64,000 nt of DNA from Amblyomma americanum (taxonomy: Eukaryota; Arthropoda; Arachnida; Ixodida; Ixodidae). The stretch covers positions 345,194,183 through 345,258,182 of the forward strand of contig NC_135497.1 in NCBI RefSeq assembly GCF_052857255.1, read 5' to 3'. Position 1 is the stretch's first letter. Each line of letters starts with the position of its first letter. A program made the position numbers and the translations under genes. Of this stretch, positions 10,056-20,133 are shown one piece after another. The notes beneath the pieces were generated by a model. The model did no database searches and was not told the DNA's origin. It saw nothing but the letters and a program-made list of their open reading frames with translations.

Positions 10056-11390
10056 TTGCAATCCTCATTCTCCTCCATTGCATCATCTGCTAACTTAGAT
10101 CGCGCTAACCAAGTTCTCTATTCCGTGTTAGGGGCCTCTGAGCGTTCCGTGTTCATGGTGCAGTCTACGGTCAAAAAGAAACAGCCCTCCCTGTGGTGGA
10201 ATGATGACTGTGAGAGAGCATATCGACTTATAAAAGCTGCCTGGAAAAGCCCCTCTCATAACCACTGCCCGCAGAATTGGATAAATTACAAATTGTTCGC
10301 GCTTCATTTAAACGGACCATTCGTTAGTCGAAGGAGGAGTACAATGCGAATTTGAACAGCTATCTATCAAGCCCCAATAACAGCAAAGCTTTGTACCGAT
10401 TCATGGGACGCAACCATAAAACGCCGTCCTCTCATGTTACACAGTCAGTGGTGTTAACACCCGAGGATGCAAAAAAAAAAAGACAACAACGACCAGATAG
10501 CACAAGGCCTTGCTCTGCGCTTTCAAGCGCGGTTGGTGCTTCCATTCGTACTACCCCCTCCGCGCGCAGACTTCACTGGGGTTACACCCTCTGAATTATT
10601 TTCCATTGTTACTGGCCTCAAACCTGCAGCTCCCGGAGGCGACGGGATCTCTATCGGTATTTTGAAGTCTCTTTTGAAAGAATTTACCTCGGATGTATTG
10701 CATATGATTAATGTGTCCCTGGAGACAGCTTGGCTCTCTCCTGAATGGAAAGTTGCGAAAATAATCTTACTTCTCAAAGATCCAAAAAAGGATTTTGTAA
10801 TTGATAACATTCGGCCAATTTCCCTCTTGTCTAATTTAGTTAAACTTATGGAACGCATTGTTCACAGCCGCCTTACAGATCAGGTTCTTGCAATACAAGC
10901 CTTCAGTGCTTCCCAGATAGGGTTTTGTCGGGGGTGCTCGATTTGGACCGCACATTGAGATTTGGAAAGCAGAATTAGGATTGCAATGGAGAAGAAAGAG
11001 GTCGCGGCTTTAGTCGCTTTGGATATAGCTAAATCATATGGCAGCGTAGAGCATTCAATACTATTGAACAATCTTGATGAAATTCGGCCGCCTTTTTACA
11101 TTCTTGCATGGGTTTAGGAATTCCTAAAAGATAGGCGTTTCTTCTGTTCTGGCGGATCCTTTACTTCCGAGACTTTTTCACAGACTAGGGGTATGCCTCA
11201 GGGTTCGGTATTGTCTCCTTTACTTTTTAATAGACTTATACGAGACATACCAATTCAGGGTGACGTCAAAGTGTATGTGTATGCGGACGACATTGCGTTT
11301 TTTGATTCAGCTAGAGACAATCACCCTCTTTACCAGCTTTTGCAGGCCTACCTCAATGCACTGGAAGTGTGGCTGGGCAAGTAACATTTA
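10056..11390 (+). pseudogene. LINE reverse transcriptase domain, frameshifted
   Basis: The linker (10056-10594) and RT palm lie in several frames. Recognisable motifs are GLKPAAPGGDGIS, WKVAKIILLLKDPKK, IRPISLLSNLVKLMERIV, MPQGSVLSPLLFN and the catalytic YADD at 11280-11291. At least two frame changes and a disrupted region around 10950-11190 show loss of function. Confidence 0.8.
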
Positions 11391-11399
11391 ATTCTCAAC

Positions 11400-12830
11400 A
11401 TGAGCCAATCTTCCGTTCTCATTTTTCCTCCAGCGTCCCCTCTTTATATCTGTACAGTATTGTGGCCCCCAAATCCCACAAGTTGAGCCCTTAAAGTACC
11501 TAGGTGTAATTTACGACCCTCACCTAGACCGGCGACCTCATATCTGAAGTATAGTCCTCAAAGGTGAGCGAGCTCTCGGTCGCCTGATGCGAATCAGCAA
11601 TAAGAAATTCGGTATGTGCAGAGACACTCTCTTATTTTTCTATAAGACTTACATAAGACCAATTTTGGAGTTCGGTTGCGTTATGTTATCCGGTTGTTCT
11701 AGATACAAAATTCAACCTCTGGTTCTTTTGGAGAGGCGCGCTCTACGGCTTTGGGTTTACCAAAATCACTGGAAAATTGTGTCCTCCTTCTGGATGTTCG
11801 CATACGGGACTTGAATTCTTGCTTCCAGCTTCTCACAGTGCGCAAATTCTTACGGGGACTTGAGCCAATGCCTGGAGTGGTTCCTGCAATTTTAAAACTA
11901 ACCCAGCTTTCTTTTTATAGAAACATTGGCCGCTTTACAAACTGCCTCAATTTGTATTTACTGAGCACCTCTTGTCTAGAATTGTAGTCTTGCAGAATTG
12001 CAGTCATGCCCAAGAGGTGCGCTTTCAGTGGATCCCAGGGCCCTGTGGCATTACTTCAAATTCGATGGCCGATTTCTTAGCAAAATCAGCCATCAATGGG
12101 CCTGTTGCCCACGTCGTTCCGAACCTCATCCTGCTGACCACCTCCCATTATGAACGTTACCCAATACACCATTACCTGAGCAATAAGCCCATCCTTGGTA
12201 CAGCGGATTTCGAACATTTAAAATTCCCATAGAACATACGCTCTTGCGCATCAAGACAATGTGAGGTCTCCATTACGCTGTTGTGCTGCAGGGTTCCTCG
12301 CCTTAATCTATATTTATGCCGTTCTGGGTTCACGCCGTCGAATCAATGTGCGCTATGCAGGGACGTTGAAACGATAGATAATTTCATCCTGTACTGCCGG
12401 CTGTTTGCACGGCAGCGAATTCAGTTTTTGCAAAATCCTCTCGCTCAATTAGGGCTGCCGTTTACTCTGCCCGTCCTCCTTTACTTCAGTACAACCGTCA
12501 AAGGGCATGCCATTAGGCAGGTGTGCCAGCTTCTTCACAAGTATTTACTGAAACCGGGAAATTTTTGTGCTAACTTCTCGATGCCTTCACTTTCCTCTCA
12601 GTATTTTTTTTTTCTGATTAATTTATTAAAGTTTAGTATTTCCACCCACACTGCTTTGTTTCCTCGATTTTCATTCCGATTTCCTCAAGACCTCACAAAA
12701 TTCGTGATTTCCTTTTACTCTCAGATTCCTCTGTATTTATGAGCCGCTTGAGATAAACCTGAATGAGTTTTTTCCTGTTTGGATCTGCACCAAACCCTGG
12801 CCAATCCCCCACCGTGGGTATGTGCCATCG
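11400..12830 (+). pseudogene. LINE RNase H remnant and Cys/His C-terminus
   Basis: Thumb-like sequence is in broken frames to about 11990. Near 12010-12100 the end of an RNase H fold is visible (FQWIPGPCGITSNSMADFLAKSA). Near 12340-12420 is the terminal Cys/His segment (CALCRDVETIDNFILYC). The first RNase H motifs are not clear, so part of that domain may be deleted. Confidence 0.65.
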
Positions 12831-12876
12831 TATTTGAAGCAACAGCAACCACAACTTGCGGATCGCTGCAGGGGCG

Positions 12877-13119
12877 ATGGGCGTCGTGCCACATGCGAAC
12901 GCGGCCACCAAGGCCGGGTTGCTGCTCTGTCTGGCGTGCTCCGCCTACGTAGTCTACTATGTCCTCGTGGTGGTGCGCAAGCCCCGGGTGGTGTGCCGCA
13001 CCGGCCATGTGCGGCGCTTCCTATGCGTCCAGATGGAGGGCTTCGTCAAGGGATACTTCCGCACCCCAGTCTGGTGCATCGGTGCCGACCTGCAGCGGTT
13101 GGTCGGCTGCCTTTACCAC
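12877..13119 (+). CDS. ABHD1/3-like hydrolase copy B, exon 1
   Basis: Residues 1-81 of a predicted 397-residue protein. The start is the first in-frame ATG. Residues 13-33 form one hydrophobic segment followed by RKP, a type II signal anchor as in ABHD1/ABHD3, which sit on internal membranes with the hydrolase domain attached. The rest matches the family's N-terminal region (RFLCVQMEGFVKGYFRTPVWC; human members have a similar P.VWC element). The exon ends at CAC with a strong GTGAGTGC donor, phase 0. ABHD3 cleaves medium-chain and oxidised phosphatidylcholines; that substrate is inferred by family only. Its start lies only about 40 bases after the LINE insertion. Confidence 0.85.
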
Positions 13120-13396
13120 GTGAGTGCAACGCACGCCCCTCAGCTGCGGGAAGCAGCGCCACGCTTGGCCGATGAGGCCGCCCTTATTGCGGCTTACCAG
13201 CGCTCAGAGCTCATTCGCCCTCACAGCTGGTTGTCACAGATGTGAAGCAGTTGGGAAGAAAAATGCTGGTGGAGCGCGTTTTTGGTTACATTATACGCTG
13301 AGCGTATCAAGCTAGAAGCAACGTGATTGGGTCTAGAGTGTGGACAGTGCCGCCTGCAGCGCTTTTGTTTTTCCCAGATTCGGATCCAGAGAGGTC

Positions 13397-13402
13397 AATA
13401 AA
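13397..13402 (+). promoter_or_regulatory. Possible intronic polyadenylation signal
   Basis: AATAAA about 150 bases after the stop of the exon 1 read-through frame. It is kept at 38619-38624 in copy C. It could allow a short transcript ending in intron 1; chance occurrence is equally possible. Confidence 0.3.
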
Positions 13403-13576
13403 TGATTTAAAAGCGCGACAACCTCCAACATCCCATCGTTCATGCGTGGCGAATCGCCTTTCTAGCTTCATCGATTGACTAAGCATTTGATATCTTACCT
13501 TCGTATTACAAGTCCCGGCGTAAGCAGGGAATTTAATGCGAAGGCAAGGAGCAGGAAGAAGAGAAGGAACGACAAG

Positions 13577-15564
13577 TAGTAGTAGAAAACATTTATTTCA
13601 AAAAGGTAGGATAGAGAGGCGAAAATACAGATTTTGGGTGGAGTCCTTATTTCAGGACCCCAATGTCCACCGCAGTTGCTCTTGCTTGGGATATCAGCTT
13701 TCGCTGCGTCGCCAAGTCAGAGCTGAGCAGGGAAGACTCCCACTGTTCCTCGGAGTGATGTTTGTCTAGTTCGGGGGGCTTGGGACCGGAGCAGCCCCAT
13801 GTTACATGATATGTTGTTGGAATTCCGCCACACCAGGGGCAGATGCTGTCATATCTGTCGGGGAAGATGATGTGGTACTTGTGTAGGTTAGGAAAGCTGT
13901 TCGTCTGTAGTTGTCGCCATTCCCTCGCCTCTGCCGCCGTTAGCTTAAGGTGTGGTGGGGGATAGACTTGTATTTGTGTTCGGAGAAGGAGGAGGCGCTC
14001 GCCGTACGTAGAGGGGAGAGGGGTGAGGTGGGGGAGGTTAGTCGCTCGGTTAGTATATCCTCGAGCTAAACTGTCCGCGGCCTCGTTTCCCTCGAGCCCC
14101 TCGTGCCCAGGAGTCCAAGTGATTTGGTGCTTGCAAGTGGAATTTTGAATTTGTGGGGTAGTCAGAATGGGAGCGACGGAGTGTGGAAGTCTGCCAGAGA
14201 GGAAGAGGCGACACGCGGACTGGGAGTCGGTAATAATTTTTAACTCATTTCCCGTAGCATCGCCGTGCTGGATTGCGAGGGCAATTGCAGCAGTTTCTGC
14301 TACTGTGGGAGAGCAGTTTCGTAGGGAGGCGCTGGCGATTTCCTTGAAATTGGTGTCCAAGTCGACCGCCACCGCGTTTGTTGAATCGGGGTACATGGCT
14401 GCGTCGACGTATACAACATTTTGTGCCTGTCGATTTGTGCATCGCAGATAGTCCACTCGCGCCTTTCGTCGTCCCTTTTGTGAGTCCGAGTGCATGTTCT
14501 TCGGGAGTGGAGCTACACACACGCGAGTTCGCAGAGTTGAGGGTAGGTCTCGGTTGTCCTGGACGGCGCGTATGTCAGCCGGGGGACCCACTCTTTCCAA
14601 GATTGCGCGTCCAGCTTTGGTGGTGAGGAGGCGTTTCTTTTGCGATGCTAGGACAGCTTCTCGAATTTATTCTATTGTGTTGGTCAGTCCCAGGTCCTCG
14701 AGGTGGCAGTTGGCCGTGTACATCGGGAGGCCTAACGCATGTTTGTAGGCGGTACGGATGATGGCATCTTCTTTGTCTCGCTCATTCCCCAGAAGTGGTA
14801 GGAATGGGAGACCGTATGACAGGTGGCTCAGAAGTAGAGCCCTTATCAATCGAATTGTATCCTCCTCTCTCATGCCTTTTCGGTTGCGGGTGATGCGCAA
14901 AATCATGCGGGAGATCTGGAGGGCAGTTGTCCGGAGACCCTGTAACGTGGGGTTGGCTTTCCTGTCGCTCTGAAGCCAAAGGCCCAGGATGCGGACAAGA
15001 GGGACTTCCTTTATTCTCGTGCCTTCGAGGTAAACCTCGATGTCGCCGGGAGATTTGTAGGCATAGCCCTGAATGCGGATAATTTCGGATTTGTCGGGTG
15101 CGCAGCGGAGGCCGCAATTTGTTGCTTGTCTTTCTACGCAATTGACTGCCTCTTGTAGGGTGTTTTCTTTGTCGGCAAGGGAACCCCAGGTGGACCAGAT
15201 GGCAATATCATCAGCGTAGATAGTATAGCCGGTGCCTTCAATAGCCTCGAGTGCTTTTGCCATGCCGATCATAGCTATATTGAAGAGGAGAGGAGAGATG
15301 ATAGAGCCTTGGGGAGTGCCTTTGTTGGGTGTCTGCTCTGTGCCGGAGCGGACATCTCCCATGCCAATCGTGGCCGTTCGGTTGCTGAGAAAGTTTTTGA
15401 TGTAGTTGAAGGTCTTGGGTCCGCAATTGAGGGCGTTGAGCTCTTTCAAGATGGCGTCGTGAGAAAAGTTGTCAAAAGCGCCTTTCAGATCAAGTGCCAT
15501 AATTAGGTGCTCGCCGCCTCTCGGGATGTTACTGAGTACTTGTTCCTTGAGAAGGAGGAAAGCG
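13577..15564 (-). mobile_element. 5'-truncated LINE (RT-RNase H), copy B only
   Basis: A minus-strand non-LTR element flanked by the 8-base target duplication ACGACAAG (13569-13576 and 15565-15572). Copy C has the single uninterrupted site near 38790. The element ends, in its own direction, with AATAAA and a short (CTA)n tail, and it is truncated inside the RT domain. Its age is younger than the B/C duplication or at least absent from C. The RNase-H-bearing architecture resembles the I/R1 group; it is related to, but not the same as, the LINE at 25522-27956. Confidence 0.88.
13647..15564 (-). pseudogene. LINE ORF2: RT and RNase H with one stop
   Basis: One reading frame runs through the element, interrupted only by a TAA at 14667-14669. 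RT motifs: MALDLKGAFDNFSH, GTPQGSIISPLLFN and YADD (15207-15218). RNase H follows with VVYVDAA, AETAAIA, IITDSQSAC and NEAADSLAR (the four acidic positions). The C-terminus has CPWCGGIPTTYHVTWGC. The few defects suggest recent insertion. The N-terminal endonuclease and ORF1 were lost through 5' truncation, so it cannot be autonomous. Confidence 0.85.
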
Positions 15565-16277
15565 ACGACAAGGAAGGTTAACAGGAAGAAGAAACCGGTT
15601 TTTCTGCTCTGCACGGGGGAAAAGAATGAGGCGATATATAAGTGAACGAGGAAAGGGAGTAGCAGGAAAATAGGCAGTGTGCGAAGTCATTAAGCATGCC
15701 CTGAAGGCACAGTCTATTCTGTAGGCCCGACGCTCTGAGTGCCAGGGAGGCCTTCACCACCAATGATTTCCAGGGCCAGTGACCCAGAACATTCATCTTC
15801 GTCAGCGGGCGTGGATCTGTACGCTCCAAAGCACGGCAGAGAGGGTTTGTTTCGACACTGTATGCAGGGAATTCACAAAGAATATGGGATATAGTCTCAT
15901 CACACCCGCAGATCGCACATGCAAGTTTATTAGCTATAGCGATTACAAAGGACTAAAGGTTTTTTAGGGTATGGGAACGGATTAGAAGAGACTGCAAGCC
16001 TGGCAAGGGGAGTCAGAGAGTGCGGTGAGCGGATGAGATCAGCACTTCTGTGTGGAGAAGGTGGCCGGAGCTGTTACAGGACAGGGTTAATTGGAGAGAT
16101 ACGGGAGGGGCCTTTGGCGTGTAGTGGACGCTGTTAGGCCGATGATTATGAGTAGCAGGTTCATAAATTGAAGGCTTATATAGCTTGCCGTCGTTGTCAC
16201 ACAAGCAGGAAATGCTGCCATATAGTAGTTTTCAGTAGTGCGGACGCAGCGCTTATGTAATGTGCTCCCTCACGCAG

Positions 16278-16559
16278 TGGTGGCTTCCGCGTGTGAACTA
16301 CCGTCGGGAGCTGCTGGTGCTGTCGGACCGGGGCCTTGTGGCGCTCGACTGGCTCAACGAGGAGGCGAGGGGACCCGTGGTGCTGGTGCTTGTCGCAGGT
16401 GGCTACACGGACAGCCAAAGCCGGCCGTGGCGCTCTTTGCTGCCCGCTCTCGCCGCGCTTGACTTCCCCTGCGTGGTGGTGAACGGGCGCGGCTGCGGTG
16501 GTGAGCCGCTCACCACGCACCGCATCACCAATGCGGCCAGCGTCAGAGACTTTGCCGAG
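16278..16559 (+). CDS. ABHD1/3-like hydrolase copy B, exon 2
   Basis: Residues 82-175, from the acceptor CACGCAG to a GAG|GTACTA donor, phase 0 at both ends. It holds the start of the alpha/beta-hydrolase fold: a YRREL...DRGLVALDWL strand pair, the strand before the oxyanion loop, and VVVNGRGCGGEPLTT, the counterpart of the family's FNNRG.(A/S)GE element. The usual PGLTG oxyanion-side motif of ABHD1/3 is replaced by AGGYTD (residues 121-126). The equivalent exon of copy C is mostly deleted. Confidence 0.85.
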
Positions 16560-19244
16560 GTACTACGGCCCTAACGGCCCTAAGCTGGCTGGTCGATCTC
16601 TTCCTGCTACACTGTGGAGCTCTCTGGAGGACAGACCTGCGTTGGGTAATCGGGGCAAAGTTTCTAGTGTTCGCACGTCCGGACGGTCCATGTGTGTGTG
16701 GTACCTAGGACCTAGCCAATCCGGAGAGCTAGAGGCACGTTAGTCAAGTTGCGGTGTGGGAAATGAACGTCTTTTTTAAACTGCAGGCTGCTTTGAATGC
16801 ATAAAACCCGATATCTGACGCCAGCTCACCAAGCCTCCCAACGGATCGCGGTTATATTGAGAGAAAATTGGCTAAGAATGGGTCTTTGAGCCACACGTTT
16901 AAGTTTAATTCACTTTATTACCTTAAAAACCTAATTCAGTGGAATTACAGGTGGGGTGGTGGTACAAGAATTGTATGATTATGACCGTCGCGTGAAATAA
17001 TTGGAGGGATTAAAATAATTGTTAAGCTTGTTGGACAGGTGATGGCAGCTCCTTCGTGGGAAAGGTCGTCTTAGCGGTTGCACTACGAAGAGTACAAGCA
17101 GCGGAAAAAGTGACGGTGTGGGAGCGTTTGCACAAAGCTTGTGGATGACTGGAGTGGTGAGATATGGGGGCTGGTGGGGTGATGTAAACTGGTTGGCCAA
17201 GAGAACTGCAGTAAAACGCTTATGAACCTGCCAAAGAGAAGCAATATGACGATGATCGGAAGAAGTTGTGAGATCTTATTGTATTTTGTTTTGAGTGACG
17301 ATATGCGCTGATGCAATATGAATAGGCAGAATGAACGAACAGTGTAGCGTGATTTTGAACTTATTCTAGTGTGCTGATAAGAAATGCTTGGTGGAGACTC
17401 CATATAGACGTTGCGTATTCTAGTCTTGGTGTGTTAAGTGATCTGTACGTGAGAAGTTTAACACTTTTACAGGCGTGCCGTAGATGACGCTACAAAAAAT
17501 CCAGTGATCGGTTAGTGGCTGCGACATGGTTTGAGTGCGCCAGGAGAGCTCGTGGCCCAGTGTGGTGACTAGATATTTGTATGAGTGTACACAACTGTTC
17601 GTCGACGACTGCGATGCTTTGCAATGCTTCGGCGATTGAGGCCGGGTATTGCCAATAAATAAATAAATAAATTAATTTTGAGTGTAATTCGTTTATACAC
17701 ATTTAGCAACAAGATGAATGCTACTACAGGATCCTGAGGGACGCCTGATTGTGGAGAGGGCTGCGACCATTAACGAGGAAAAATTGAGAGGGATTAGTTA
17801 GAAATTCTTCGACCCACCATGGAACATTAGGATGTAATTTCAGTTGGGCTAGTTTTTGCAAGCGTTTGGAGTATTTAGTCTTATGCTTTTGAGAAAATGT
17901 AGAAAAATGACGTCAGCATTTGAATTACGGGAGAAGTTGCTGCTGTCGAGAAAGTTCGTGGTTTTAATACAGGGCGTGTTCCGCGATTTTGCAAGATACA
18001 CGGATCGATGAGGTCAGGCGGTAATTTATTTTTTGTTACCTTAAGTTTTTAGGTACTGTTTAGGTCTTTGTTACCTGATATATAGCTTTCCCGTTTTCCA
18101 GTCATCCGGTGATGAAAACGAAAGTGAGAGCAATGAAGATAAGTACACTGCGTAAATGCCCCTAAGATCGCGCAATATTATGGAGATCATTTCCTCTACG
18201 TCGGCTGAGGATGATTTTTTTTTTGCAATAAGGGGCGAAATGCTGGTTTCAGAAAACAAGAACGCAGCTATATTCAAGTCTTTATAGCTGCGGACACAGC
18301 AGCTGTCGCGTTAACTGCGTTATTAAATACCGATGAAAAGGCATGGCAAAAAATTTCATCGCATTCCATGTCATTGGCTTCTTTAGATTCATTAGTAAGA
18401 GCGATGGTATGCGTCGGGAGTTGATTTATTTTCTGGCATAATTTTCTAGGATTATCGGTAAATTTTTGTTGGAAGGTGAGCGTGAAGAAAAGAGTATTTG
18501 ACATTGCAGACCGTGGTTGGATATGCGTGCTCCACTGCGCTACATTTTTGCAATGTGCAAGCATAGCCTTTCTTTAGTTTCGCGTCGCAGAAAATACATT
18601 TATTTCTTGTTGCCTATAGTCTTTGTAATGTTCCTTTATTCCGGTGTTTCGAGCGGTTGTAGTAGAAGCTTCTTTTATTATAGCACCCGTTAGCACGTCG
18701 TTTCTGAATGCTTGAAGATCCTTCGCTGAAAACATACGTTGCGATACAAAGTACAAAAATAGAAAATACGAAAATAAACTTCATACAGTTAGGGAAGATC
18801 TCGCATGCAACTTCCGTGCATCTGCCTCCAGTGCTTAAAGTCAGGGTACCGGCGGTCTCGGGTTGGTGTCTTGGCGCCGTGGGTCTCGGATTCCCCCACC
18901 TGTACTGACAAGGATTCTGAGATCCCCAGCGCTATAATGTAGTGAATGGATGAATCAGAAGTAGGCAACCATTTTTTATTCTTCTTCTCTGTGCTGGTCG
19001 AAAAATTATCGTTTCGAAAATTTCACCGTGATTTTTAATAAGAATGAAGAACATGTTTCCAATACCTTAGAAGGAGTAAAAAATGCTTCAATGATACCCT
19101 ATAAACAATGGCAAACACAGTGCAAACTCTACTCCCGACAATCTTAACGAGTCTTTACAGAAAGCTTCCATCCTCCCCAAATCCAAATCAGTTAAATATT
19201 ATTAAATATCAGGTTACTAAGATGTTTCCAATTAGCTAAATACT

Positions 19245-19690
19245 GTGCGGTAGCTCAGTGGCTTTTGCGTTGGGCTGCTGAAATTCCAGGTCACGCGATC
19301 GAAAGTCGGCCGCGGCGGCCGCATTTCGATGGAGGCGAAATGCGAAAGACGCTTATGTGCAGGCGCGACCTCAGTGCACGTTAATGTGTACAAGGTCTGG
19401 TTTATGGCGGTTTAACGTCCCAAAGCAGCTCAGGCTATGAGGGACGCCGTAGTGAAGGGCTCAGGATATTTAGACCACCTGGGGTTCTTTAACGTGCAGT
19501 GATATCACACAGTACACGGGCCTCTAGAATTTCGCCTCCACCGAAATTCGACCACCACGGCCGGGATTGAACCCGCGTCTTTCGGGCCGTTAATGTGTAC
19601 AGGTGGTCCAAATGAACCTAAGGCCCTCCACTTAGGCGTCCATTGCTGACATTCCCCATTGGGACATTAAACCCCACATACACACATTCT
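19245..19690 (+). mobile_element. tRNA-headed SINE, second family, interrupted
   Basis: The head GCGGTAGCTCAGTGGC and the body ATTTCGATGGAGGCGAAATGC continue after a nested insertion (19393-19587) to an end with GGGACATTAAACCCC. The same SINE without the nested insertion is at 46519-46745 in copy C, so it predates the duplication. Confidence 0.78.
19393..19587 (-). mobile_element. Nested SINE insertion, copy B only
   Basis: A 195-base minus-strand SINE with a B-box-like GGTTCAATCCC, the GGTGGAGGCGAAATTC body and a GGGACGTTAAACC...CATAAACCA end. It is flanked by a perfect 14-base target duplication, CGTTAATGTGTACA (19379-19392 and 19588-19601). Copy C has one copy of that site near 46654-46667. 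It is 5' truncated, missing the A box. Confidence 0.92.
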
Positions 19691-19863
19691 CTACTTTTGA
19701 CGGTAAACATGAGATGCTTTAGGCACCGCCCGAAACCGGCAACGTGGGTTCTGTTTTCTCAAATGTAACCAGGAACGCGTTTTCTTGCTTGGCCTTTTCA
19801 TTAACTTGCGCGGTTAAGTACGGGCCAGCAATTAGATGACATGGCTACCGGTCGGCACTGCAG

Positions 19864-20133
19864 GTGGTGAAGAAGGTGCGACAGCGCTACCCTCGAAAGT
19901 GTCTTTTGGGTGTGGGCGTGTCCCTGGGCGGCCTGCTGTTGTGCCGCTACCTCTGCCAGCGGGGTCCCCGAGCTCAGCTGGACGCGGCACTGGCCGTGTC
20001 ACCGCCCTTCCAACCCGTGGTGGCTGCCCGCGCCTTGGCCAACCCCTGGGGTTTCAACCGGCTCCTGAACGCTTGCATCACGCGCGGTCTCGTGGGTCGC
20101 CTGCGAGACAACGAGGATGTGGTGCGCGCCTCG
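19864..20133 (+). CDS. ABHD1/3-like hydrolase copy B, exon 3
   Basis: Residues 176-265, from acceptor CACTGCAG to donor GTGAGTGC, phase 0 at both ends. Joining exon 2 to exon 3 gives DFAE-VVKKVRQRYP, which aligns without gap to ABHD3. It carries the nucleophile elbow GVSLGG with Ser195, the diagnostic GxSxG. Then come a LCQRG loop, the VSPPFQP strand and a NPWGFNRLLN helix with family character. About 280 bases of downstream intron are nearly identical to copy C, more than the rest of the intron. Confidence 0.88.

Larger units (their letters stand above)
7900..12835 (+). mobile_element. Near full-length LINE (I-like group), decayed
   Basis: A non-LTR retrotransposon of about 4.9 kb with, in order, a CCHC-rich ORF1 remnant, an APE-type endonuclease, a reverse transcriptase, a degraded RNase H and a C-terminal Cys/His segment. 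Copy C has the uninterrupted sequence near 38070-38090 (GAGGTTGAAGTG followed at once by ACTTGCGGATCGC); in copy B these two pieces are separated by the element. Flanks TTGAAGTGAAA and TTGAAGCAACA may be a worn target duplication. The 3' end has the CCAATCCCCCACCGTGGGTA-type terminus I associate with tick LINEs. Several frameshifts make it non-functional. The clade (I versus a related RNase-H-bearing group) is not certain. Confidence 0.82.
13120..16277 (+). other. Intron 1 of copy B
   Basis: Contains a minus-strand LINE insertion (13577-15564). The rest matches intron 1 of copy C. The exon 1 frame stays open past the donor to a TGA at 13243-13245, and an AATAAA follows at 13397. A LINE-free version is seen at 38342-39087. 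The part 15877-16443 is missing from copy C. Confidence 0.75.
16560..19863 (+). other. Intron 2 of copy B
   Basis: No gene seen. It includes an AAAT-repeat near 17655-17675 and a SINE within a SINE at 19245-19690. It is collinear with copy C intron 2 at roughly 85-90% identity, except that copy C has a hairpin element and a 4.4 kb retroelement block that are absent here. Empty sites are at about 17575 and 18085. Confidence 0.7.

Noticed and set aside
17083..17403. 106-codon minus-strand open frame in intron 2
   Set aside because: Not kept in copy C, low-complexity composition, no recognisable motif.
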